Shown one piece after another: positions 8,268 to 15,682 of a stretch of 64,000 bases of DNA (position 1 is the stretch's first letter; each line of letters opens with the position of its first letter). The translations under genes and the position numbers were made by a program. The DNA lies in contig JAFUYJ010000026.1 in the NCBI GenBank assembly GCA_017470645.1, positions 1 to 64,000 of the forward strand, read 5' to 3'. This DNA comes from Clostridia bacterium (GTDB lineage Bacteria; Bacillota; Clostridia; TANB77; CAG-508). The notes under the pieces were generated by a model. That model was not told the DNA's origin. It saw only the letters and a program-made list of their open reading frames with translations, and did no database searches.

Positions 8268-9992
8268 ATGGAATTTCAAGAAAAATATAACTATTGGCGC
8301 ACAAGCGATACATTTGATGAAGCAACGCACCAAGAGTTAGAAAAAATCAAAGATGATGAAAATGAAATTAAAGAGAGATTTTACAAAGATTTAGAATTTG
8401 GAACTGCTGGTTTAAGAGGCGTAATTGGAGCAGGAACAAATAGAATGAATAAATACACAGTAACAAAAGCAACACAAGGTTTGGCAAATTACATTATAAA
8501 ACAAGGTAAACAAGATAAGGGAGTTGCAATTGCATTTGACTCAAGAAGATTTTCGCCAGAATTTAGTAAATGGGCAGCATTATGCTTAAATGCAAATGGA
8601 ATTAAAACATATCGTTTTGACACACTAAGACCTACACCAGTTTTATCATTTGCAGTAAGAGAGCTAGGTTGCGTAGCAGGAATTGTAGTAACTGCAAGTC
8701 ACAATCCTCCTGAATATAACGGATATAAAGTATACTGGGAAGATGGAGCACAAATAGTTCCACCAACAGATGGAGAAATAATTAGCGAAGTAAATGCGAT
8801 AACAGACTATTCAACAATAAAAATGATGAATATCGAAGATGCTATAAGTCAAGGTTTATACAATGTTGTTGGAGAAGAAATAGATAGAAAATACATAGAC
8901 ACTTTAAAAAGTCTTGTGCTAAATCCACATGTAATAAAAGAGAACGCAAAAGATTTGAAAATAGTTTATACACCTTTACATGGAACAGGAAATATACCAG
9001 TACAAACGGTATTAAAAGAATTAGGATTTGAAAACTTATACGTAGTACCGGAACAAGAACAACCAGATGGAGAATTTCCAACAGTAAGTTATCCAAATCC
9101 AGAGGATCCAAAAGCGTTTACTCTAGCACTTGAATTAGCTAAAAAAGTAGATGCAGATATTATACTAGCAAATGATCCGGATGCAGACAGATTAGGAGTA
9201 TTTGTAAAGAAACCAAACAGTGATCCAGCTGAATATGAAATGTTTACAGGAAACATGTCAGCATTATTTATAGCAGAATATGAACTATCACAAAAGAAAG
9301 AAAAAGGAATATTACCTGAAAACGGAGCAATGGTTACAACAGTCGTTTCATCAGACTTAACAAAAGCAATGGCAAAAGAATATAATATGAAACTATTTGA
9401 AGTATTAACAGGATTCAAATGGATAGGAGAAAAAATAAAACAATTTGAAGCAAATGGAGACTATAAATACGTATTTGGATTCGAAGAAAGCTATGGATGC
9501 TTAGTTGGAACACATGCAAGAGATAAAGATGGAATAGTAGCTGTAATGGCAACTTGTGAAGCTGCAGCATATTATAAATCAAAAGGAATAAGTGCGTTTG
9601 AGCAAATGGATAATATCTACAAAAAATACGGATATTATAAAGAAGGTCAAATAGCACTAACATTTAAAGGAATTGAAGGTGCAGAGAAAATAAAATCTAT
9701 AATGGATAAATTACGTAGCAATCCACCAACAGAGTTAGCAGGATTAAAAGTGCTAGAGTTCAGAGATTATCAAGCAAATATAGTAAAAGACATAGCAACA
9801 GGAGCAACAAAAGAAACAGGATTGCCAAAATCAAATGTGTTATACTTTGATTTAGAAAACTCAAGCTGGTGTTGTGTACGTCCATCAGGAACAGAACCAA
9901 AAATCAAATTCTATTGTGGAGTTTGTACAGACAGTGCAGAAAAATCTAGTAAACAACTAGAAGCATTAAAGGAGCATTGGGGAAACATTTAA
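8268..9992 (+). CDS. Phosphosugar mutase (phosphoglucomutase/phosphomannomutase family)
   Basis: An alpha-D-phosphohexomutase that interconverts sugar 1- and 6-phosphates in the cytoplasm. Order of motifs: FGTAGLRG near the N-terminus, the phosphoserine loop TASHNPPEYNG with Ser144, the Mg site DPDADRLGV, the sugar-selecting GFEESYG loop and the phosphate-binding RPSGTEPKIKFY near the C-terminus. The length (574) matches the PgcA/long bacterial PGM class. I chose ATG 8268 because AAAGGA lies 8 nt before it; upstream ATGs give an unlikely leader. It probably feeds the uridylyltransferase at 3815 for UDP-sugar production. A promoter is at 8208-8236 and a terminator follows. Confidence 0.93.
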   Translation: MEFQEKYNYWRTSDTFDEATHQELEKIKDDENEIKERFYKDLEFGTAGLRGVIGAGTNRMNKYTVTKATQGLANYIIKQGKQDKGVAIAFDSRRFSPEFSKWAALCLNANGIKTYRFDTLRPTPVLSFAVRELGCVAGIVVTASHNPPEYNGYKVYWEDGAQIVPPTDGEIISEVNAITDYSTIKMMNIEDAISQGLYNVVGEEIDRKYIDTLKSLVLNPHVIKENAKDLKIVYTPLHGTGNIPVQTVLKELGFENLYVVPEQEQPDGEFPTVSYPNPEDPKAFTLALELAKKVDADIILANDPDADRLGVFVKKPNSDPAEYEMFTGNMSALFIAEYELSQKKEKGILPENGAMVTTVVSSDLTKAMAKEYNMKLFEVLTGFKWIGEKIKQFEANGDYKYVFGFEESYGCLVGTHARDKDGIVAVMATCEAAAYYKSKGISAFEQMDNIYKKYGYYKEGQIALTFKGIEGAEKIKSIMDKLRSNPPTELAGLKVLEFRDYQANIVKDIATGATKETGLPKSNVLYFDLENSSWCCVRPSGTEPKIKFYCGVCTDSAEKSSKQLEALKEHWGNI

Positions 9993-10013
9993 AAAAGTGT
10001 TAAAAAATGATAT

Positions 10014-10047
10014 AAAAAAGATAGTAAGGAAAATTACTATCTTTTTT
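10014..10047 (+). terminator. Intrinsic terminator of the phosphosugar mutase gene
   Basis: A perfect 14-bp stem (AAAAAAGATAGTAA paired with TTACTATCTTTTTT) with a 6-nt loop and U-run. The A-rich left arm could also let it work on the minus strand. Confidence 0.85.
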
Positions 10048-10082
10048 ATTAACAAGTTTGTTTTAAATTTGAATAAATTTCC

Positions 10083-10111
10083 TTGTTTTGGAAAAAATGT
10101 AGTGATATAAT
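10083..10111 (+). promoter_or_regulatory. Promoter of the M18 aminopeptidase gene
   Basis: TTGTTT-17-TATAAT, 33 nt before the start codon. Confidence 0.55.
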
Positions 10112-10144
10112 TCAAGCAGAAAAAACGAAAGGAGAATTTTGAAA

Positions 10145-11548
10145 ATGTCAGATGCAACTAAATTAAAAGAAAAACTATTCAACCAAAAGAAAAATGGTTG
10201 GGAAGGCTTAACAGAAAAGCACAGAAATGAAATATTCAACTATTGCAACGGATATATGGGATACCTAAACAAAGGTAAAACAGAAAGAGAAATAGTAAAA
10301 ACATCTAAAGAGATGGCAGAAAAAGCGGGATTTAAGGACATAAACACAAAGAAAACACTAAAACCTGGGGATAAAATCTACTATATAAACAGAGAAAAAA
10401 ATATATACTTAGCAGTAATTGGAAAAGAACCAATAGAGAATGGATTACACATAATAGGAGCACACGCGGATTCACCACGTTTAGACTTAAAACCAAACCC
10501 ATTATATGAAGATGGAGAATTTGCATATTTAAAAACACACTACTATGGAGGAATAAAAAAATATCAATGGACAACAATTCCACTAGCAATTCATGGAGTT
10601 ATAGTAAAATCTAATGGTGAAAAAATAGAAATATGCATTGGTGAAGATGAAATGGATCCAATCTTCACAATAACAGATTTATTACCACACTTAGCACAAG
10701 AACAAATGGAAAGAAAATTAAAAGAAGGCGTAAAAGGCGAAGATTTAAATCTTTTAATAGGAAGTATACCATATGACGATAAAGAAGTATCAGAAAAAGT
10801 AAAACTAAACATATTAAATATTTTAAACGAAAAATATGGAATTACCGAAATAGACTTCTTAAGCTCAGAAATTGAGCTAGTACCAGCATTTAAAGCACGT
10901 ACACTTGGATTCGACAACAGCATGGTAGCAGCATATGGTCAAGACGACAAAATATGTGTATACACATCATTAACAGCAATACTAGAAGTAGAAAACCCAA
11001 CAAATACAGCAGTATGTATGATAGTTGACAAAGAAGAAATAGGAAGCATGGGAAATACAGGAATGGAATCACATGTGTTCGACACATTTATTTCAGAAAT
11101 ATTAAATAAAATGAATGTAAATAAACCAAACCTATTAGACAAAGTATTTGTAAATTCAAAAATGTTATCAGCAGACGTAGATGCAGGGTTTGATCCTATA
11201 TACGCATCAGCATCTGAAAGAAATAATTCAGCATTCCTAGGAAGAGGAGTTGGAGTAAACAAATACACAGGAGCAAGAGGAAAATCTGGAGCTTCAGATG
11301 CAAATGCAGAATTTGTTGCGTGGGTACGAAATTTATTAGAAACAAATGATATAAGATATCAGATATCAGAACTAGGTAGAGTTGACCTAGGTGGTGGGGG
11401 AACAATTGCGTACATCTTGGCTAATAAGGGAATGGATGTAATAGATTGTGGTGTTCCGGTGCTTTCAATGCATGCACCTTATGAGGTTACAAGTAAGTTT
11501 GACGTATATTCTGCTTATAAAATGTATAAAGCGTTTTTTGAGAACTAG
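10145..11548 (+). CDS. M18-family metallo-aminopeptidase
   Basis: A cytosolic dinuclear-zinc aminopeptidase of family M18, removing N-terminal residues from peptides. Metal and catalytic motifs seen: GAHADSPRLDLK (His107), DKEEIGSMGNTG, SADVDAGFDP and the C-terminal SMHAPYEVTSKFD. These complete the usual HDEEDH-type set. Length 467 is normal. ATG 10145 was taken over the TTG at 10139 because AAAGGAG lies 10 nt upstream of it and only 4 nt from the TTG. The gene has its own promoter (10083-10111). A 46-bp perfect inverted repeat starts 2 nt after the stop. Confidence 0.92.
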   Translation: MSDATKLKEKLFNQKKNGWEGLTEKHRNEIFNYCNGYMGYLNKGKTEREIVKTSKEMAEKAGFKDINTKKTLKPGDKIYYINREKNIYLAVIGKEPIENGLHIIGAHADSPRLDLKPNPLYEDGEFAYLKTHYYGGIKKYQWTTIPLAIHGVIVKSNGEKIEICIGEDEMDPIFTITDLLPHLAQEQMERKLKEGVKGEDLNLLIGSIPYDDKEVSEKVKLNILNILNEKYGITEIDFLSSEIELVPAFKARTLGFDNSMVAAYGQDDKICVYTSLTAILEVENPTNTAVCMIVDKEEIGSMGNTGMESHVFDTFISEILNKMNVNKPNLLDKVFVNSKMLSADVDAGFDPIYASASERNNSAFLGRGVGVNKYTGARGKSGASDANAEFVAWVRNLLETNDIRYQISELGRVDLGGGGTIAYILANKGMDVIDCGVPVLSMHAPYEVTSKFDVYSAYKMYKAFFEN

Positions 11549-11550
11549 GA

Positions 11551-11654
11551 TGAAACTTTTGGGGACACTGATAAAATGTCTCAGAGAGGGGTTAGTTGAT
11601 TTTAGGAGACTAACCCCTCTCTGAGACATTTTATCAGTGTCCCCAAAAGTTTCA
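11551..11654 (+). repeat. Dispersed palindrome, 46-bp perfect inverted repeat
   Basis: Arms 11551-11596 and 11609-11654 are perfect reverse complements with a 12-nt loop. The outer part TGAAACTTTTGGGGACACTG is the core of the family; the inner part (CTCAGAGAGGGGTTAGT) is unique to this copy. It starts 2 nt after the M18 gene stop and has no U-run. Confidence 0.9.
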
Positions 11655-11733
11655 AAAGGTTTCTTCATAATAGTTAAAAATTGGTTTGAAAAGCTTAAAT
11701 CAATAAATCCCTAACAAAAATCGAAACAGAAAT

Positions 11734-11761
11734 ATTACAAAAATGTTACAAAAATATTACA
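11734..11761 (-). promoter_or_regulatory. Three WalR-like boxes, reverse orientation
   Basis: ATTACA, GTTACA and ATTACA at 11734, 11745 and 11756 (TGTAAT, TGTAAC and TGTAAT on the minus strand), an exact 11-nt period with N5 spacers. They end 24 nt before the -35 box of the fibre operon. Confidence 0.55.
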
Positions 11762-11785
11762 AAATCATTAAATTTTTAAAACTAC

Positions 11786-11814
11786 TTGTCAAAAATTGTC
11801 GGAGGTGTTATTCT
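11786..11814 (+). promoter_or_regulatory. Promoter of the SipW/TasA-like fibre operon
   Basis: TTGTCA-17-TATTCT, 31 nt before the start of the degenerate SipW gene. The weak -10 box fits a promoter needing an activator. Confidence 0.5.
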
Positions 11815-11845
11815 AAATTCAGGAGCACGATGAAAGGAAAATGTT

Positions 11846-12460
11846 ATGGAGGAAAAAATTAAACAAATGAAAAATGAAAACAATAATAACTCAAACAATA
11901 ACAACCAAAAAAACATCAAAGCTAGAAAAGTATTTTTACAAATAGTTATAGTTGTATTTTCACTAACAGTATTAATTTTATCACTAATTACATTAGCCTC
12001 AACAGTAAAAGCACAAGGAAACTTAGCATTTGGAAGATACAGATTCTATATAATGCGAGCTGAATCACAACCTAATATTGCTAAGGTTGGAGATTTGGTT
12101 ATAGCACAAAAACTAGATGCTGGTCAACTAAAAGTTGGAGATAACATTGTTTATGGTGGTAAAGAAGTTTATTATTGTGACAACATTGTACAAATTAAGA
12201 AGACAAACATTGTAAACAAGCTTATAACAGCAGAAAGCAATGGAATAAGTTACCAATTTGATGAAACTGAAATATCAGGAAAAGTTGTAAAAACAATCCC
12301 TAAACTTGGAAACATTATAGCCTTTTTACGAACTCCAGTTGGGATAGTATTTTTTATACTATTCATAATATGCTTATTCGCACTACTAAGAATTTTAATC
12401 ACTTATAATAAAGATGATGACAAATATGATAACAACAAAGAACCAGAACAAGCAAAATAA
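11846..12460 (+). CDS. SipW-like signal peptidase homologue with altered active site
   Basis: Same plan as SipW: an Asn-rich cytoplasmic start, a membrane helix (about 29-52), an S26 peptidase-like domain and a C-terminal membrane helix (about 164-186). Compared with the intact SipW encoded 1.8 kb downstream, YTIMSGSMEP corresponds to FYIMRAESQP, so the catalytic Ser is Glu73 with a Ser one position later. The VHR histidine corresponds to Asp112, and the KGD aspartate is also missing. It is therefore likely a non-catalytic paralogue, perhaps a scaffold or assembly factor; this is inference. It is the first gene of the fibre operon, behind WalR-like boxes and a promoter at 11786-11814. AAAGGAAA precedes the ATG. 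Confidence 0.75.
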   Translation: MEEKIKQMKNENNNNSNNNNQKNIKARKVFLQIVIVVFSLTVLILSLITLASTVKAQGNLAFGRYRFYIMRAESQPNIAKVGDLVIAQKLDAGQLKVGDNIVYGGKEVYYCDNIVQIKKTNIVNKLITAESNGISYQFDETEISGKVVKTIPKLGNIIAFLRTPVGIVFFILFIICLFALLRILITYNKDDDKYDNNKEPEQAK

Positions 12461-12534
12461 TTATCGGTAATACTTAAAATATGCATAATATTTTAATATT
12501 ATAAATAGTTCAACTGGAAAGGGGGGAAATCGAA

Positions 12535-13290
12535 ATGGAAAACCAAAACAAGAAAAATAATGCTGGAACAATTGCTTTAGTTGTTTTACTTTTAATAGTA
12601 ACAATAGCTGCTTTAATCCTAGCTACATATGCATGGGCTAAATATTCAGCTACACCAGAAGTAAATACTGCTACAGCAAATGTTGCACATTGGAATGTTT
12701 CATTAGGATCTAATAATTCTAGCTTCGTTCAAACATATAACCACGTAGTTAATACAAAAATAGCACCTGGTACAAAAGGAAGCTTTGAAGTTGAAATTAG
12801 TGGTTTAGCTGATACAGAAGTTTGTGTTGCATATCAAGTTACATTAGATAGCGTTACATTTACACCAGGTAGTTCAATATCACACTTAAAATTCTTTAAA
12901 GAAGCTTCATATGAAAATGAAATAGTACCTAATGGTACAAGTGGTTCAAATATTGCTTTCGCAGGAACAATTGATTTAGATGATCATGAAGGTACACCAG
13001 CTAACAATGCAGCTAACGATGTTAATACTGTTGGGGCAAAGGGAACAGTTACAGATGGTAAATTAACAAAAACAATTTACTGGGTATGGCCATATGACTA
13101 TGATGAAGCAAATAACATTACTGCATATCAAGGTAATATAGAAGCTACACCAGAAGCATATGATGCAACAGATACAGCTGTTGGAGAAGGTGGAGTAACA
13201 TCTATGTCTTTAGCTTTCACAGTTAAAGCATGGCAAGTTGATCCAGGAGCTTCTGACGGAGCTAATAACACAGCTACAACAAATAAATAA
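12535..13290 (+). CDS. TasA/camelysin-like surface fibre subunit (probable major)
   Basis: An exported protein with a hydrophobic signal (about 11-33) ending in TYAWA before KYSATPEV, the type of site cut by SipW. The mature part is Ala/Thr/Asn-rich, with KIAPGTKGSFEVEISG and the aromatic TIYWVWPYDYDEAN block found in TasA/camelysin family proteins. Codons are richer in GCT and GGT than in neighbouring genes, which suggests strong expression and a structural role. The ribosome site is AAAGGGGGG. The gene is followed by two overlapping hairpins that may stabilise its message relative to the genes below. TasA-family membership is likely; fibre formation is inferred. Confidence 0.8.
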   Translation: MENQNKKNNAGTIALVVLLLIVTIAALILATYAWAKYSATPEVNTATANVAHWNVSLGSNNSSFVQTYNHVVNTKIAPGTKGSFEVEISGLADTEVCVAYQVTLDSVTFTPGSSISHLKFFKEASYENEIVPNGTSGSNIAFAGTIDLDDHEGTPANNAANDVNTVGAKGTVTDGKLTKTIYWVWPYDYDEANNITAYQGNIEATPEAYDATDTAVGEGGVTSMSLAFTVKAWQVDPGASDGANNTATTNK

Positions 13291-13310
13291 TAGTTATTAC
13301 AAAATATAAC

Positions 13311-13372
13311 CATGAGGGATTAGCCCTCATGAAAGAATATATGAAAGAGTATATTCTTTCATGAAGGCTAAT
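13311..13372 (+). promoter_or_regulatory. Competing hairpins between fibre genes
   Basis: CATGAGGG/CCCTCATG (13311-13331) forms a short stem. The longer stem 13319-13341 with 13350-13372 (23 bp, one mismatch) uses the same bases, so only one can form. There is no U-run. It may cap the 3' end of the abundant subunit message. Confidence 0.6.
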
Positions 13373-13429
13373 TTTAAAATTAAGAGAAAAAATGTAAAAA
13401 TAACCCATATTAAGAAAGAAGGGAAGAAT

Positions 13430-14179
13430 ATGGAAAACACAAAAGAAAACATAAACATAGAAAAACAAGAAAATCAATATAATAATAGCAGTCAAAACAA
13501 CCAAGAACAAGAAACAACAATGTTTGAAAAAAAGATATTGGTATACCTTATAATCATAACAATTATATTAATTTTTATAGCAATATTTTTTATTCATAAT
13601 ATAGTAGATAAAGCAACAATAAACAGCTCTCAAACAGCAGCAATTACATATCCAGACAATAATCCGGATGACATGGATTATACAAATGATGGAAACGGAA
13701 ACAATAACGGCAACGAAACAAATCCAACAATAGTAGAAGGAGATGCCAGATTAAAAATCTTTGAAGGCACGAAAGAATGGAGCGAACTTAGAGAATTAAA
13801 CATATTCCACAGAACACATGACCACGTAGTAGACGATAAAATAGCACCAGGTGTTCAAGATACATACACATATACAGTTGAATGCTACGGAGATTACTCA
13901 ATGCTATATAACCTAGTATTCCAAGAAGAAAATCCACTTAATATCAATATGAAATACAAAATGAAATATAATGGAAAATATGTAGCAGGAGACGAAAACA
14001 CATGGGTTGATTATGATGCTCTTACTCAAACAGGACTAACAATAAAACCAGGAACAGTAGATGTATTCACACTAGACTGGAGATGGGAAGATGCAGATAA
14101 CGATACAGAAATTGGTCAAACAGATGGCGCAAAATATATACTTAATGTATTATCAAGTGCAGAAGCAATAATAGATTAG
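13430..14179 (+). CDS. Membrane-anchored TasA-like protein
   Basis: A shorter relative of the preceding subunit. It has a 40-residue charged cytoplasmic tail, one membrane helix (about 41-63) and an extracellular domain with HDHVVDDKIAPGVQDTYTY, which lines up with NHVVNTKIAPGTKGSF of the upstream protein, and LDWRWEDADND, which lines up with the WVWPYDYD block. No A-x-A site follows the helix, so it may stay anchored and seat the fibre on the membrane; this is inference. I chose ATG 13430 (GAAGGGAAG just upstream) over ATG 13361, which lies inside a long RNA stem. It lies between the major subunit and sipW. Confidence 0.7.
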   Translation: MENTKENINIEKQENQYNNSSQNNQEQETTMFEKKILVYLIIITIILIFIAIFFIHNIVDKATINSSQTAAITYPDNNPDDMDYTNDGNGNNNGNETNPTIVEGDARLKIFEGTKEWSELRELNIFHRTHDHVVDDKIAPGVQDTYTYTVECYGDYSMLYNLVFQEENPLNINMKYKMKYNGKYVAGDENTWVDYDALTQTGLTIKPGTVDVFTLDWRWEDADNDTEIGQTDGAKYILNVLSSAEAIID

Positions 14180-14213
14180 AACAAAAGAAAAAATCCAAAA
14201 GGAGATGAGAGAG

Positions 14214-14804
14214 ATGAATGAAGAAAAAAAAGAGAACAACATTAATGAAGAAATAAAAAATGAAGATTTTAAGAACACATCGGATCAAAAACAACAACCG
14301 CAAAAAAAATCCAAAAATAATCCACTAAAAATAATTTCAAAAATAACAACAATAATAATTTGGATAGTACTATTCATAGCAATGGGAGTACTACTACTAA
14401 CAGTAGCATCACAAAAAACAGATGTATTTGGATATAGATTATACACAATAATGTCAGGAAGTATGGAACCAACAATACATGTAAAAGATGCAATAATTAC
14501 TCAAAAAATAGACGAACCACAAAAGGGAGATGTAATAGCCTTCCAAAATCAAAAATCAATAACAGTACACAGAATAATCGAAGTATACACTGAAGAAAAC
14601 AAACCAGTATTTTACAAAACAAAAGGTGATGCAAATAGCGCCGAAGACGAAGGATTCGTGCAAAAATCACAAGTAAAAGGAAAAGTAATTTTCAGATCTT
14701 CAGCAATAGGAAACACAATATTATTCTTACAATCACACTTCATAGTTTTAATTATAGCAGTAGGAGTAATTGTTATGATTATTATAGTAAGGAGGATGAT
14801 ATAA
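14214..14804 (+). CDS. sipW: Type I signal peptidase, SipW (ER) type
   Basis: A membrane signal peptidase of the archaeal/ER-like SipW class, which uses a Ser-His pair instead of Ser-Lys. The active site is intact: Ser83 in IMSGSMEP, His119 in TVHRIIEV and Asp139 in KGDAN. Membrane helices are at about 41-65 and 172-193. In Bacillus SipW processes TasA and TapA; the TasA-like proteins flanking it, and possibly the pair at 45.5-47.0 kb, are the obvious substrates. ATG 14214 is 9 nt behind AAAGGAG, whereas the ATG at 14205 abuts that site. The last codons contain the ribosome site of the next gene, so the two are coupled. Confidence 0.92.
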   Translation: MNEEKKENNINEEIKNEDFKNTSDQKQQPQKKSKNNPLKIISKITTIIIWIVLFIAMGVLLLTVASQKTDVFGYRLYTIMSGSMEPTIHVKDAIITQKIDEPQKGDVIAFQNQKSITVHRIIEVYTEENKPVFYKTKGDANSAEDEGFVQKSQVKGKVIFRSSAIGNTILFLQSHFIVLIIAVGVIVMIIIVRRMI

Positions 14805-14805
14805 T

Positions 14806-15393
14806 TTGAAACCAAATAAAAAAAATGACGCCAAGAAAGTATTAATATTATCATTAACAATAGCTATAATAATTCTACTTATCGGAATAGCAGGATTTGC
14901 ATACGCTAAATATGTAACATCAGCACAAGGAACAGCAACAGCACAAGTTGCAAATATGATTTGCACAATTGATGTAAAATCAAGCAGTGAAGACCAAAGT
15001 GGTAATGTAATAAATCCATCAGATCAAACAATAGTAAATCCATACTGTATAGTAACAATAAAAGATTATACAGGAGAAGAAGCAAACCCAACAGCAATTA
15101 CACAAACTGATGTAAATTATACAGTAACAGTAACACCAAAACAAGTTAACGGAGCAGATTCATTTACATTACCAGCATATTATTGGTATGAAATAGCAAG
15201 CCCAGATGCAACAAGTGGAACAAAAATAGCTACATCAACAGCTTTAAACTCAGCATCTACAACAGCAGGAAGCTTTAAAAATGGAGTTGCTGCAACCAGA
15301 TATTATAAAATAGTATTTTTAAATTCAGGAGAAGAAGATATAACAAGATATGTAGATTTTGATTTAAAAGCAGTTCAAGCAAAAGATAATTAA
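14806..15393 (+). CDS. TasA-like SipW-dependent exported protein (minor subunit)
   Basis: A secreted protein with a signal helix (about 12-32) ending GFAYA before KYVTSAQGTATAQVANM, the same pattern as the major subunit (TYAWA-KYSA). The mature part is about 160 residues, Thr/Ala/Asn-rich and likely all beta. Translation starts at a TTG: AAGGAGG inside the end of sipW is about 10 nt upstream and no in-frame ATG is nearby. It ends the fibre operon and is followed by a dispersed palindrome (15413-15464). A role as cap, adaptor or second fibre protein, like TapA, is possible but not shown. Confidence 0.75.
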   Translation: MKPNKKNDAKKVLILSLTIAIIILLIGIAGFAYAKYVTSAQGTATAQVANMICTIDVKSSSEDQSGNVINPSDQTIVNPYCIVTIKDYTGEEANPTAITQTDVNYTVTVTPKQVNGADSFTLPAYYWYEIASPDATSGTKIATSTALNSASTTAGSFKNGVAATRYYKIVFLNSGEEDITRYVDFDLKAVQAKDN

Positions 15394-15412
15394 TTTTTGA
15401 TAAGAAGCTTTT

Positions 15413-15464
15413 GGGGACACTGACAAAAAGTTTCAAGCAATTGAAACTTTTTGTCAGTGTCCCC
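15413..15464 (+). repeat. Dispersed palindrome, 24-bp perfect core
   Basis: GGGGACACTGACAAAAAG plus TTTCAA (15413-15436) pairs perfectly with 15441-15464 across a 4-nt loop; the flanks pair imperfectly. It lies 20 nt after the last fibre gene. Confidence 0.9.
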
Positions 15465-15508
15465 ATAAGTTCTCGTTCTCAAAAGTTAAAAAAAAACAAA
15501 TATACCCC

Positions 15509-15537
15509 TTGACATAACTTATAAACTGTGATAATAT
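15509..15537 (+). promoter_or_regulatory. Promoter of tRNA-Arg
   Basis: TTGACA-17-TAATAT (or TATAAT at 15535), ending just before the tRNA 5' end. Confidence 0.7.
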
Positions 15538-15549
15538 AATCAATGTAAT

Positions 15550-15626
15550 GGGTCAGTAGCTCAGTTGGATAGAGCATCGGCCTTCTAAGCCGAGGGTCGG
15601 GGGTTCGAATCCCTCCTGGCTCACCA
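15550..15626 (+). tRNA. tRNA-Arg (anticodon UCU)
   Basis: A complete 77-nt cloverleaf with CCA encoded. The acceptor strand GGGTCAG pairs with CTGGCTC using G-U pairs. The anticodon stem TCGGC/GCCGA closes the loop CTTCTAA, giving anticodon UCU, which reads AGA and AGG, the favoured Arg codons in this AT-rich genome. The T arm GGTTCGAATCC is standard. It has its own promoter at 15509-15537 and a terminator at 15630-15663. Confidence 0.97.
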
Positions 15627-15629
15627 TAG

Positions 15630-15663
15630 AAAATCGCCAATAACTAAATTTGGCGATTTTTTT
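15630..15663 (+). terminator. Intrinsic terminator of tRNA-Arg
   Basis: AAAATCGCCAA and TTGGCGATTTT form an 11-bp stem followed by U residues, 4 nt after the tRNA. Confidence 0.85.
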
Positions 15664-15682
15664 GTAAAAGGAGGAACTGAAA

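Noticed and set aside
11551-11654. The 46-bp palindrome as a simple rho-independent terminator
   Set aside because: It is far longer than a terminator stem, has no U-run, and its arms recur elsewhere with different inner sequence.
13361-13429. Extended N-terminus of the anchored TasA-like protein
   Set aside because: The ATG at 13361 lies inside the long RNA stem without a ribosome site, while ATG 13430 has one.
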